A stretch of 40,015 bases of DNA, taken from Lachnospiraceae bacterium. GTDB lineage: Bacteria; Bacillota; Clostridia; Lachnospirales; Lachnospiraceae. The notes under the pieces are model-generated. The model was not told where the DNA came from. It did no database searches and saw only the letters and a program-made list of their open reading frames with translations. Of this stretch, positions 1 to 7,262 are shown one piece after another. The position numbers and the translations under genes were made by a program. How positions within the stretch are numbered: the stretch's first letter is position 1; each line of letters opens with the position of its first letter. The stretch covers positions 1-40,015 of the forward strand of contig JAGACB010000094.1 in NCBI GenBank assembly GCA_017614345.1, given 5' to 3'.

Positions 1-697
1 CCGGGATGATCCCGTCGCCGATGCCCATCTGCAGGTGTGTTCCGATGGTACCTCCTGCTAAGATGGCGGCATTTTCCGGCTCAACGGCCCAGATCTCGAT
101 CTGAGGGTTGTGTTCCTTCAGAACCTCTCCGATCCCCGTCAGGGTTCCGCCGGTTCCGATGCCGCTGCAGAAGCCGTCAATGGGTCCGCCGACCTGCTCT
201 AAGATCTCCAGAGCAGTATGGTTCTTGTGGGCCATGGTATTGTTCGGGTTCGTAAACTGCTGGGGAATGAACACCCGGGGATCCTTCTTCTGCATCCGGA
301 TCGCAGTCTGGAGACACTCTTCAATACATTTTCCTATATCACCGGCGTCATGGATCAAGCAGACCTCCGCCCCGTAGTGACGGATCAGCTTGCGACGCTC
401 CTCACTGACCGAATCCGGCATGATGATAATGGTGCGCAGACCTTTCACCGCGCCGACCAACGCCAGACCGATCCCCTGGTTGCCGCTGGTAGGCTCCACA
501 ATGATGGTATCCGGGCCGATAAGCCCTTCCTTCTCCGCCGCTTCGATCATATTGAAGGCGGTCCGGGTCTTGATGGATCCGCCGGCGTTCAGCGCCTCCA
601 TTTTCACAAGGATCGTGGCCGATCCCTCCTCCGGCATATGATTCAGGCGAATGAGGGGCGTATTGCCGATGGCATCAAAAATACTGTTGCAGTACAT
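1..697 (-). CDS. cysK: Cysteine synthase (O-acetylserine sulfhydrylase family), C-terminus beyond window edge
   Basis: This cytoplasmic PLP enzyme makes cysteine from O-acetylserine and sulfide. Reading minus from the ATG at 697 gives 232 open codons up to the edge, so the C-terminal third lies outside the window. The start has a good ribosome site (AGGAG, 6 nt upstream). Visible motifs are the PLP lysine in GGSIKTRTA (about residue 43), the substrate loop EPTSGNQGIGLA (68-79) and the phosphate-binding GTGGTLTG (181-188). One oddity is Gln74 in the SGN loop, where cysteine synthases usually have Thr or Met; it could shift acceptor specificity, and a related OASS-like beta-synthase is the main alternative. 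The family call is firm; the exact substrate is inferred. Confidence 0.9.
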   Translation of the reverse strand, partial: MYCNSIFDAIGNTPLIRLNHMPEEGSATILVKMEALNAGGSIKTRTAFNMIEAAEKEGLIGPDTIIVEPTSGNQGIGLALVGAVKGLRTIIIMPDSVSEERRKLIRHYGAEVCLIHDAGDIGKCIEECLQTAIRMQKKDPRVFIPQQFTNPNNTMAHKNHTALEILEQVGGPIDGFCSGIGTGGTLTGIGEVLKEHNPQIEIWAVEPENAAILAGGTIGTHLQMGIGDGIIP

Positions 698-823
698 ATC
701 TTACTCCTGAAAAATGTTCTTGTCCGTTCGGGCCGGCAGCTTTTCCGCCGACCACACTGCACCATTATAACATTATTCACGAAAAAATCTACTGTCACAT
801 TTTTTCCTCTGTCATCACCTTTC

Positions 824-1816
824 TCACACTTTCCGTTCGTAGTCGATCAGGGTCATCTGTTCGTTCACGGGCTTTTCGGCGCCGATGCGGACGAAGCCGC
901 ATTTTTCGTAGAGGTGGCAGTTGCCCTTCTCCTGGAGAATGGTCTCCAGCTTCCAGGTCTTAACCCCGGGGTACATCTGAAAAGCCTTTTGGATCGCGGC
1001 ATAGCCGATGCCCTGGTTCTGAAACTCAGGGAGAATGAACAGCGGGCTGATGAAGGATACTTCCTTTTCGTTTGGATCGTTGTGGCCTAGGTTGATGGCT
1101 CCGACCCGCTCGCCGTCAAGGACAATAAAGTAGTATTTCCGATTCTCCACGGCAAATCTGCGCTGTACCCGCTCAATGGATTCAATGGCCGGGGAGCATT
1201 CGTCGTGGTACTTTTCGTAAAGCGGCATGAACGAGCGCACCTGCATGTCATACAGAAAGGGAATCTCCTCTTCCGTCACTTCCTCGAGGCGGATCTGATC
1301 AGCCGTGATCTCCATCTCAATTACCTTGATCTTCTTTCCTTTGATCTCCATGCTCTTGTCTTCTGCGGTCTTGGATTCCGTAAAGCCGACTGCCCTGTAG
1401 CAGCGGTAAGCACGAGGGTTGTTCTCATATACCCCCAGGGTGATCTTCTTAGCCCCGAGGATGTCAAATGCATACTTCAGGCCGCAGGTGAGCATTTCCC
1501 TTCCGAGGCCCTTGCTGCGAAGGCTTTCATCCACCACTACCCAGCCGAATCTGAGGCTCCGGGGATCTCCGTTCATGTAGCGGATGATAAAGCAGCCCAC
1601 TACCTGATCGTTCTCATCCACTGCCACCACCGGATAGAAATTGTCCGGTTCCTCGCAGAGGCCGTTTTTCTCCAGGTAGGTTTCCGCAATCATTTCCCCG
1701 GTCAGGGGAAATGGTCCTATGAGCTGTCCGCCCCACATATCATAGGTTTCTTCTTTTTGAAGCCATGATGCAACCGAGGCCGCATCACAGCGTTTGAATG
1801 GTCTGAGTCTTAACAT
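824..1816 (-). CDS. Tandem-GNAT acetyltransferase
   Basis: Two GCN5-related N-acetyltransferase domains lie in one 330-residue chain. Acetyl-CoA loops are visible at about 99-106 (RSKGLGRE) and 265-271 (FQNQGIG), each preceded by the usual beta-strand. The first domain (1-165) resembles amino-group acetyltransferases with the C-terminal ENNPRAYRCYRAVGF motif; the second (173-330) ends with a CHLYEKCGFVRIGAEK motif, also typical. GNATs move acetyl from acetyl-CoA to amines; the acceptor cannot be told from the sequence. The ATG at 1816 has GGAGATAAG just upstream. A dispersed GGGACGG element lies between it and the next upstream gene. Confidence 0.85.
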   Translation of the reverse strand: MLRLRPFKRCDAASVASWLQKEETYDMWGGQLIGPFPLTGEMIAETYLEKNGLCEEPDNFYPVVAVDENDQVVGCFIIRYMNGDPRSLRFGWVVVDESLRSKGLGREMLTCGLKYAFDILGAKKITLGVYENNPRAYRCYRAVGFTESKTAEDKSMEIKGKKIKVIEMEITADQIRLEEVTEEEIPFLYDMQVRSFMPLYEKYHDECSPAIESIERVQRRFAVENRKYYFIVLDGERVGAINLGHNDPNEKEVSFISPLFILPEFQNQGIGYAAIQKAFQMYPGVKTWKLETILQEKGNCHLYEKCGFVRIGAEKPVNEQMTLIDYERKV

Positions 1817-1838
1817 ATCTTATCTCCAATTTCCGGGG

Positions 1839-1878
1839 GTGACAGAGGTGATAAAAGAACCGTCCCCTGTCATCTCCC
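1839..1878. repeat. GGGACGGTT-family palindromic element (GTGAYA-arm subtype)
   Basis: The element has arms GTGATA and TGTCAT around AGAACCGTCCCC, with a further GTGACAG just outside. It sits 12 nt past the stop of the phosphodiesterase gene (1890) and upstream of the tandem GNAT, so it lies in the 3' region of the former transcript. Confidence 0.75.
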
Positions 1879-1889
1879 CCATATTCGTA

Positions 1890-3365
1890 TTAAGAAAATA
1901 TAATGAGCGGGATCCGCATTTCATCCTCTGTCAGGCTTCCGTGCATGGACAGCCAACGCTCCTCGGTAAAGTAGATGGTGAAGTCCGTGATGGCAATGGC
2001 AAGATAATTTCCCAGCATTCCACGGAATTCTTTGTGAGGTGTGCCGGTTCCCATGAGATCCAGGCGAATGACCTGTTCCATGGGCATCAGGATGAACTTG
2101 TCTCCGAAGAGGCGGTCAAATTCCCGCTCGAAGAATTCTTTCTTTTCTTCTTTGACAAAGAAATTGATGGCCCGAGGCTCTAAGGAAGGCCAGCGCACAA
2201 GGCAGTCCGTCAGCTCGGGATAGTCAAACAGCATCACCGACTCGGTATCAATGTGGCCGTGATCCGCAGTGACGATCAGAAGAGTATCCTCCAAATCCTC
2301 CGCCAGCCTGGCCACCGTCTCCTCCAGATGAGCCATTTCATCAAGGACCTTCTCGGTTCCGCCGCCGTAACGGTGAAGCACTCCGTCCGGCTCATCCCAA
2401 TAGGCGTAGAGATACTTCTTTCCCGGCTCCTCACACCGAAGCCGTACCTGATCGCAGACATCCTCAATGCATTTGATGGAAGGGTCGTTAAAAGGTGCGA
2501 TCAGATGGGCGGTCTCACCGGCCTCCTTCAGCCTGTTAATGATGTTCACATAGGGTGTGACGGTCCATGCCACATTGTAATCCGCCGCCGGCTGCTCCGT
2601 GATCTGTTCCGTATTTAAAAAGACCGTGATATTCTTGTCAACGGAGGGATAATAGCAATCCCAGCCAAGCCAGCCGTGCTCACAGGGGTGGAGTCCGGAA
2701 AGGACCGACGTGGTAGCCGCTGTGGTGGTGGAAAGGAAAGTGGACAGGTATTCTCCCGCCAGATGAGTCCGGAAGGGGCCGTCCTCCTTCAGGTGCCGTT
2801 CCATGATCTTTATGCCCATTCCGTCAAGCAGGAGCACCACAATGTTTTTGTACTCCTTTTCAAGATGGTGATCCAGAAGGGGCAAGGTGCTATGCAGTGG
2901 CTCCACACCGAATTTCTTCAGGATGGAGTTCGGGAGGTTCGCAATGCAGTTGTTGTAATCCGGCCAGATCAGGCGCTTTACCGGAAGGTCCGGCTTCTGA
3001 TCCATCACTGCGATCTGGAATTCATCCTCGTAAATGACCTCTCCCGGCAGCTCGTTGCATACCGAAAGATACAGTCTGATCCCGTATTTCGATGCCATTT
3101 TCCTGTAAAATGTCATCTGCGCCCAGATCTCATTTCCCTCGGGAGTATCCTTAAACCAGGTAATGGCCCCCTCCGGGTTCCCGGCTTCGTAAAAGGGCGG
3201 GACCGGCAGCACCTGCTCGAAATACTCACGGTTCTTCCAATATTCCGCGATCTCCTCATCGTTCATGATCTTCGCATCCACCAGCTTTCCGATGGCGGTA
3301 AAGATCCCCCGGGGCTGCTTGGTGATCCACGCCTGGTCGGCGGTGTGTATTCTGTAATATTTCAT
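1890..3365 (-). CDS. Alkaline phosphatase superfamily phosphodiesterase with an unrecognised N-terminal domain
   Basis: Residues about 172-491 are a type I phosphodiesterase/nucleotide pyrophosphatase-like metal-dependent hydrolase. The first metal ligand is in VVLLLDGMG (Asp181), the nucleophile is a threonine in STTTAATTSVLSG (212-224), and further ligands appear in YWDEPDGVLHRYGG and VTADHGHIDTES. Such enzymes cleave phosphate mono- or diesters using two metal ions. Residues 1-140 form a separate domain that I do not recognise (IFTAIGKLVD, VPPFYE and FYRKMASKYGIRLYL stretches). There is no signal peptide, so the enzyme is probably cytoplasmic. AGAGAGGA precedes the ATG. The substrate is unknown. 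Confidence 0.85.
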   Translation of the reverse strand: MKYYRIHTADQAWITKQPRGIFTAIGKLVDAKIMNDEEIAEYWKNREYFEQVLPVPPFYEAGNPEGAITWFKDTPEGNEIWAQMTFYRKMASKYGIRLYLSVCNELPGEVIYEDEFQIAVMDQKPDLPVKRLIWPDYNNCIANLPNSILKKFGVEPLHSTLPLLDHHLEKEYKNIVVLLLDGMGIKIMERHLKEDGPFRTHLAGEYLSTFLSTTTAATTSVLSGLHPCEHGWLGWDCYYPSVDKNITVFLNTEQITEQPAADYNVAWTVTPYVNIINRLKEAGETAHLIAPFNDPSIKCIEDVCDQVRLRCEEPGKKYLYAYWDEPDGVLHRYGGGTEKVLDEMAHLEETVARLAEDLEDTLLIVTADHGHIDTESVMLFDYPELTDCLVRWPSLEPRAINFFVKEEKKEFFEREFDRLFGDKFILMPMEQVIRLDLMGTGTPHKEFRGMLGNYLAIAITDFTIYFTEERWLSMHGSLTEDEMRIPLIIFS

Positions 3366-3384
3366 CCGGTTTCCTCTCTTTCAG

Positions 3385-3488
3385 ATGTGTTTTTGGGGAC
3401 GGTTCCGTTTGACACGTTTTTGTGTTTTTGGGGACGGTTCCGTTTGACACACTTTTGTGTTTTTTAGAACCGTCCCTAAAAACACATT
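3385..3488. repeat. Three GGGACGGTT elements, two direct and one inverted
   Basis: Two forward copies of TGTGTTTTTGGGGACGGTTC, each followed by CGTTTGACAC, start near 3386 and 3421. One inverted copy lies at 3456-3487 (AGAACCGTCCCT followed by AAAAACACAT). The cluster fills the gap between the stop of the GNAT at 3500 and the ribosome site of the phosphodiesterase. Confidence 0.85.
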
Positions 3489-3499
3489 TTACACTGTCT

Positions 3500-4048
3500 T
3501 TAAACCGGCCGGAGCATCATGATCTCCGAAAGCACTCGGCCGTCCTTCAGGACAATGGCATTCGGGCGGACGCCGTACTCCGTAAAGCCCATTTTTTTGT
3601 AAAGTGCTATGGCACGGTCATTTCCCTCGATCACTTCCAGTTCCAGCTGGTTCACCTCAGGTTTCTCCTGTGCAATGCGGATCAATTCGCCAAAGAGCAC
3701 GGTTCCGATGCCGAGGCCCCAGTATTCCTTGGTCAGGGCAATGGCAACGGATCCCCGGTGTCGGGTCTTTAAACCGGATTGCAGCATCAGATGGCAGTTG
3801 CCGGCCACCTTGCCGTCCACGGTCACCGTGAGAAATGCATCATAAGGGGACTCCTTCATGGATTCGATGAGCCGCTTCTCACCCTCTAAGGTGTAATTAA
3901 CTTCCTCCGGGTATCGAAGCACAAACTCGGTCTCCTCCGAGATCTGCTTCAGATAGTCCAAAAGCCCCTGTGCATGCTCTTCTGTGGGGTTGCAGAGTAC
4001 GGCGGTCCTGCCGTCCTTCAGAGTAAATTCCTTTGTTTCGTAATACAT
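3500..4048 (-). CDS. GNAT acetyltransferase
   Basis: This is a single-domain acetyltransferase of 182 residues. The acetyl-CoA loop is in VAIALTKEYWGLGIGTVLFGELIRIAQ (WGLGIG, about 121-126), followed by the family's EVIEGNDRAIALYKKMGFTEYG region. The N-terminal sequence resembles GNATs annotated as amino-acid or aminoglycoside-like acetyltransferases, but the substrate cannot be assigned. The ATG follows ACAGGAGGACACCAC, a strong ribosome site. The gene lies directly downstream of a promoter, a short leader ORF and an intrinsic terminator (4104-4341), so expression may be set by attenuation; no other clear promoter is visible in the 60 nt between terminator and start. Confidence 0.88.
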   Translation of the reverse strand: MYYETKEFTLKDGRTAVLCNPTEEHAQGLLDYLKQISEETEFVLRYPEEVNYTLEGEKRLIESMKESPYDAFLTVTVDGKVAGNCHLMLQSGLKTRHRGSVAIALTKEYWGLGIGTVLFGELIRIAQEKPEVNQLELEVIEGNDRAIALYKKMGFTEYGVRPNAIVLKDGRVLSEIMMLRPV

Positions 4049-4103
4049 GTGGTGTCCTCCTGTTCTGTGTTTTAATGAAAAATTGTGTGCCCGGAACCTA
4101 CGT

Positions 4104-4143
4104 GCAAAATGAAAAGACCGCCTGTCCGAAAAGACAAGCGGCC
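4104..4143 (-). terminator. Intrinsic terminator after leader peptide, ahead of the GNAT
   Basis: In RNA sense the arms GGCCGCUUGUC and GACAGGCGGUC pair over 11 positions around a UUUUCG loop and are followed by UUUUCAUUUU. It lies 55 nt beyond the leader stop and 56 nt before the GNAT start, the arrangement expected of an attenuator. Confidence 0.8.
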
Positions 4144-4197
4144 TTTGATCTGAATGTACTTACACTCTGAGACTCTTTCTTTTCGAAACCTGAATTA

Positions 4198-4281
4198 TCA
4201 TACGCAAAAGAAACCATGCACATAATAAATACGCACGGCAACGGTAATGATAATAGAGTTTCTCAAAGCAGAAAGACTCAT
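4198..4281 (-). CDS. Putative 27-codon leader peptide (attenuator)
   Basis: The ORF runs ATG (4281) to TGA (4198). It starts MSLSALRNSIIITVAVR and ends GFFCV; 11 of 27 residues are Ile, Val or Leu, including three consecutive Ile codons. GAAGGGAG lies 10 nt upstream of the ATG. It starts about 25 nt after the predicted transcription start of a near-perfect promoter and is followed by an intrinsic terminator, then by a GNAT gene. The arrangement fits ribosome-mediated attenuation; whether the signal is branched-chain amino-acid supply or ribosome inhibition is not decided by the sequence. Confidence 0.6.
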   Translation of the reverse strand: MSLSALRNSIIITVAVRIYYVHGFFCV

Positions 4282-4312
4282 GGCGTCTGTACTCCCTTCG
4301 TAATTTTTTCCG

Positions 4313-4341
4313 AGTATACTCTGATGATCCGAATCTGTCAA
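4313..4341 (-). promoter_or_regulatory. Sigma-A promoter of the leader-GNAT unit
   Basis: TTGACA (4341-4336), a 17-nt spacer and TATACT (4318-4313), preceded by an A-run. This is close to the perfect consensus. The predicted start is near 4306. Confidence 0.8.
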
Positions 4342-4393
4342 CCGTTTTTTGTAAAAATTCGAAAATGATCCTATCTGATGTACCGGAACAAAA

Positions 4394-4462
4394 ATGTGTC
4401 AAACAGAACCGTCCCCAAAAACACAAAAACGTGTCAAACGGAACCGTCCCCAAAAACACATT
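4394..4462. repeat. Two GGGACGGTT elements in minus orientation
   Basis: Two copies of GTGTCAAAC-RGAACCGTCCCC-AAAAACAC lie in tandem. The left-hand end of the minus-strand reading begins immediately after the TAA of the radical SAM gene (TAA followed by TGTGTTTTTGGGG). Confidence 0.85.
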
Positions 4463-5345
4463 ACAGCCCCAGGTCGAAGAGGCTGGGCTGTTCGTACTTG
4501 TCGGGAAGGGTGTAGAGGTAGCTGAAGCATTCGTCGGGAGTGCAGAGGATGTTGTGGGCACGGCAGGTGCTGTAAAAGAGCGACAGCAGGGCTTTTTCGT
4601 TCGGGCTGGGAAGCTCGTAGGCGTTGCCGTAGGTCTCTATATATTTCTTCTTCAGTCCCGGGAAATGTTTATCCAAGGCAGCGTAGTAGTACTCCCGATC
4701 TCCGTCCCGGAGGGTTAAGCCCATGCCGAAGCAGAGGATGCCCTTCACTCCCACCCGGATGCATTCCTCCAGGATCTTACTGACATTTTCCTCGGTATCG
4801 TTGATAAACGGGAGAATGGGGCTGAGCCAGACCATGGTGGGGATCCCCCGTTTTTGCAGTTCTTCCAGGACCTCGAAGCGCCGGCGGCTGTTGCAGACAT
4901 TCGGTTCGATGATGCTGCAGAGGTCATCGTCGTAGGTGGTGACGGTGATCTGCACCACGCATTTGGCCTCCCGGTTGATGCGCTCTAGGAGGTCAATGTC
5001 CTGCAGGATCCGGTCGGACTTGGTCTGGATGGCAGCGCCGAAGCCGTATTGTAAAATGACTTCGAGGCACCTTCTGGTCAGGCGGATCTGCTCCTCGCAG
5101 TGCATGTAGGGATCCGACATGGAGCCGGTTCCGATCATCCCTTTACGGCGCTTGGATCTCAGAGCTGCCTCCAGAAGCTCGGGGGCATTCTGCTTCACCT
5201 CAATGTCCTCGAAGGGATGCGTGAACTGATAGCAGGTGCTGCGGCTGTCGCAGTAGATGCAGCCGTGGGTGCAACCGCGGTACACGTTCATCCCGCAGTG
5301 CCCGCCGCTGCCCGTGAGGATTCCTTTTGCATCGACAAAGTGCAT
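4461..5345 (-). CDS. SPL-family radical SAM protein
   Basis: This is an iron-sulfur radical SAM enzyme related to spore photoproduct lyase-like and uncharacterised SplB-like proteins. The CxxxCxxC cluster motif is seen in YRGCTHGCIYCDSR (about 20-33), with an RKGMIGTGSMSDPY segment and a TIM-barrel pattern after it. These enzymes cleave S-adenosylmethionine to a 5'-deoxyadenosyl radical; the substrate is not known. I chose the ATG at 5345 because AAGGAG lies 7 nt upstream; an in-frame ATG at 5372 lacks a ribosome site. The length of 294 residues is normal for the family. The stop TAA abuts a repeat element. Confidence 0.85.
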   Translation of the reverse strand: MHFVDAKGILTGSGGHCGMNVYRGCTHGCIYCDSRSTCYQFTHPFEDIEVKQNAPELLEAALRSKRRKGMIGTGSMSDPYMHCEEQIRLTRRCLEVILQYGFGAAIQTKSDRILQDIDLLERINREAKCVVQITVTTYDDDLCSIIEPNVCNSRRRFEVLEELQKRGIPTMVWLSPILPFINDTEENVSKILEECIRVGVKGILCFGMGLTLRDGDREYYYAALDKHFPGLKKKYIETYGNAYELPSPNEKALLSLFYSTCRAHNILCTPDECFSYLYTLPDKYEQPSLFDLGL

Positions 5346-5379
5346 GGACTGGCTCCTTTCTCCTTGCAGCATTCTGAAT

Positions 5380-5432
5380 GTGACAGCGGTTGCAGGGCAG
5401 TGACCTGCAACTAAACCGTTCCCATTGTCACC
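5380..5432. repeat. Composite repeat: GTTGCAGG palindrome nested in a GGGACGGTT-type element
   Basis: Outer arms GTGACA and TGTCAC enclose GTTGCAGG, a 7-nt loop, CCTGCAAC and then TAAACCGTTCCCA, a degenerate core. The stop TGA of the gene at 5428 lies inside the outer arm (GG-TGA-CA), so the element supplies that stop codon. Confidence 0.7.
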
Positions 5433-6225
5433 ATTTCGTCTTCAAAACTTCACCCTTCAAAAACAACGTTCCTTTAACATCTTCTTTGACCGGAGTCAGA
5501 CTGCCCTGGCGGATCAGGTAGGAGATGTTCTGTCTGGAGCACTCCAGTTCCCGGCAGCTTTCCGTGGTGTCGTAGACGTTTCGGCTGAGAAAAGCGGTAA
5601 GATCCTGAAGGGAAAACGGGATCGTTTCACCGTAGGCATACAGGTCGGTTGCCGGGATGTCACAGGCATCGTCAAAGGTCAGGGAATAACCGCCGGGACC
5701 CGGCTTTCCGGACAGCAGAAGTTCCCGGTATTTCAGGACTCTGTCCAGATTTGACACGCCGGTAAGCTTTGACAGCTCCGTTTTCCGGGTCGTTCCGTCG
5801 ACAAAGAAACAGATGGCGCAGCCGTTTTCCGAAACAAAACACTCCGTCAGATTCTTTTGCTGCCTTTCTGCCACGTAATCCGGAAGCCGGTCAAGTTTTT
5901 GAATATACATCTCGTCCTGAGAGCATTTCCCTTCGGAAAGCTCCAGAAGCTTCATTTCATCGTATTCCTTCAGCTTATGGTTAGCCAGAATGGCGCCGAT
6001 GTTCTGCCTCGAGCTGGGGATCACCCGCTCCTTCACCCAAAGAAAACTCATGTCCCTCGGAATCGTGTAGATGCCCTTCCGGACAAAAGCCGTGAGGAGA
6101 AGCGGAGCGGTCCACTCATCGAGATGCGTTTCCAGTTCAATGATAAATGTTTTTGATTTTTCGTAATACAGCAGCGTTCCCACGGAAGATGCGCTGTACT
6201 CATCCATGATCCTGAAGATCTTCAT
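5428..6225 (-). CDS. Partner of HipA-like kinase, C-terminal helix-turn-helix; putative antitoxin or regulator
   Basis: The 265-residue protein overlaps the end of the HipA-like kinase by 26 nt, so the two are probably translationally coupled. The C-terminal 60 residues contain a winged-helix or excisionase-like DNA-binding motif (CSRQNISYLIRQGSLTPVKE). The N-terminal part (about 12-110: SVGTLLYYEKSKTFIIEL, WVKERVIPSSRQNIGAIL, LLELSEGK) faintly recalls the N-terminal subdomain of HipA (strand, then FxNLLP-like region, then LL..GxD). This raises the possibility that the HipA fold is split between two ORFs, as in HipBST systems. That similarity is my reading by eye. The protein is the natural candidate to bind the twin operators at 7051-7105. 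Confidence 0.6.
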   Translation of the reverse strand: MKIFRIMDEYSASSVGTLLYYEKSKTFIIELETHLDEWTAPLLLTAFVRKGIYTIPRDMSFLWVKERVIPSSRQNIGAILANHKLKEYDEMKLLELSEGKCSQDEMYIQKLDRLPDYVAERQQKNLTECFVSENGCAICFFVDGTTRKTELSKLTGVSNLDRVLKYRELLLSGKPGPGGYSLTFDDACDIPATDLYAYGETIPFSLQDLTAFLSRNVYDTTESCRELECSRQNISYLIRQGSLTPVKEDVKGTLFLKGEVLKTKW

Positions 6226-7024
6226 AAACCAGGTACCTCTCGTAGATCATTTTCCAGATCTTATCCATATGCTCGGCTGACAGAAGCCCCTCCAGATCCC
6301 GGAAAATATCCTTCTTCATATCCGGAGTGAGCTTTTGGGGGAACACGTCTCCTTTTCCCGCCAGATACTTCAGATTCTCCCTCGTGGAAAGACTGCCGAT
6401 GAAGTTCTGACACCTCCGATCCTCCATCACGTCGAATTTTCGGACCTCTTCCTCCATCTGACATGGAAACAAAAGCGACAGGCCGTGATCAAATAACGGA
6501 GCGAGCCGGATGGTATGGGCACGCGAGTCCCGCAGGACCTCAATATTTGCCCCGTGTCTGTCCCTGTTCTGAATAATGAAATCCACCGCGATCATGGTAT
6601 CGATCCGATCCATCCAGCCGTTCCGCAGGCAAAAATCATAATGAGACTCTCCGGGAAGAGCATTTCCCCGGTAAAAATCGTCTAACGCCACCTTACTCTC
6701 ACCGCGCTTCTTGAAATCTTGGGAAGCGCAGAGAAAGGTCTCAAAGATCCGGCCTTCGATCTCAATATCAGCATAGATCAGGTCATAGTCCAGATGCTCC
6801 ACTCCCAACAACGTCAGCAACCGATCGACAATGATCTCGTTGATGCACTCGTGACCGATCACGCCCCGTTCCGGATCATAGCTCGAAAGCTTATAATAGA
6901 TCTTCTCCCCGCTCAGGTTCGAACCGGACTTCAAAAGCGTACCTGCAGTACCGCTGGAGTTTCTGGCATGCGCCCATCGAAGATATGTCAGATCCTGTTT
7001 TTCCCGAATCACTTTTCCACTCAT
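6200..7024 (-). CDS. HipA-like serine/threonine kinase (putative toxin)
   Basis: This 274-residue protein is related to the C-terminal kinase core of HipA/CtkA proteins. Visible are a glycine-rich segment with a candidate ATP lysine (GEKIYYKLSS, about 39-48), the catalytic loop IIQNRDRHGANIE (about 150-162, HipA-type NxDxHxxN) and the metal-binding LAPLFDHGLSL (174-184). HipA kinases phosphorylate translation factors or tRNA synthetases and cause growth arrest; the target here is unknown. I chose the ATG at 7024 because GGAGG lies 7 nt upstream; a TTG at 7105 would place translation inside the promoter. Its own promoter with paired operators lies directly upstream, and the HTH partner overlaps its 3' end. 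The protein lacks the HipA N-terminal domain. Confidence 0.75.
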   Translation of the reverse strand: MSGKVIREKQDLTYLRWAHARNSSGTAGTLLKSGSNLSGEKIYYKLSSYDPERGVIGHECINEIIVDRLLTLLGVEHLDYDLIYADIEIEGRIFETFLCASQDFKKRGESKVALDDFYRGNALPGESHYDFCLRNGWMDRIDTMIAVDFIIQNRDRHGANIEVLRDSRAHTIRLAPLFDHGLSLLFPCQMEEEVRKFDVMEDRRCQNFIGSLSTRENLKYLAGKGDVFPQKLTPDMKKDIFRDLEGLLSAEHMDKIWKMIYERYLVYEDLQDHG

Positions 7025-7050
7025 TTCATTTCCTCCCGGAACAAATGAAT

Positions 7051-7105
7051 TTGACGCACGACAAGTATCTGCGTACAGTATACACAAATATTTGTCGCGC
7101 GTCAA
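7051..7105 (-). promoter_or_regulatory. Promoter with twin inverted operators for the HipA-like operon
   Basis: The minus-strand promoter is TTGACG (7105-7100), a 17-nt spacer and TATACT (7082-7077). Two 14-bp boxes in inverted orientation, TTGACGCACGACAA (7051-7064) and TTGTCGCGCGTCAA (7092-7105), match at 13 of 14 positions when one is reversed. Each is itself nearly palindromic (TTG-n-CGCGCG-n-CAA). One covers the -35, the other lies just past the transcription start; their centres are 41 bp apart, about four helical turns. The layout suggests autorepression. Confidence 0.75.
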
Positions 7106-7119
7106 GTAGCGATGCGAAA

Positions 7120-7150
7120 TGTGTTTTTGGGGACGGTTCTGAAAAACACA
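7120..7150. repeat. GGGACGGTT element, symmetric arms
   Basis: TGTGTTTTTGGGGACGGTTC followed by TGAAAAACACA. The arms GTGTTTTT and AAAAACAC are exact reverse complements around the asymmetric core. Confidence 0.85.
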
Positions 7151-7160
7151 CCATCACAAC

Positions 7161-7204
7161 AGTGAAGGATTAGTTGCAGGTCTCTGACCTGCAACATTGT
7201 CACA
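7161..7204. repeat. Composite repeat with GTTGCAGGTC palindrome
   Basis: GTTGCAGGTC (7173-7182), TCT loop, GACCTGCAAC (7186-7195), enclosed by GTGAAGG and TTGTCAC remnants. It lies between the HipA-like promoter region and the 3' end of the APH-fold kinase gene. Confidence 0.75.
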
Positions 7205-7262
7205 TTTTTATATTATATGTTTCAGGCAAGAAAACCCCATGCGACTTGTCGCTTGTGGTAGT

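Noticed and set aside
3256..4561. Small proteins with FLGTVPFDTFLCFWGRF- or NRPQKHKNVSN-like sequences in repeat regions
   Set aside because: These are translations of the GGGACGGTT elements in different frames; they recur wherever the repeat occurs and have no ribosome sites.
4461..5345. Spore photoproduct lyase proper
   Set aside because: The protein is in the SPL-like radical SAM family, but I see no support for the exact thymine-dimer repair enzyme, and the window gives no sporulation context.
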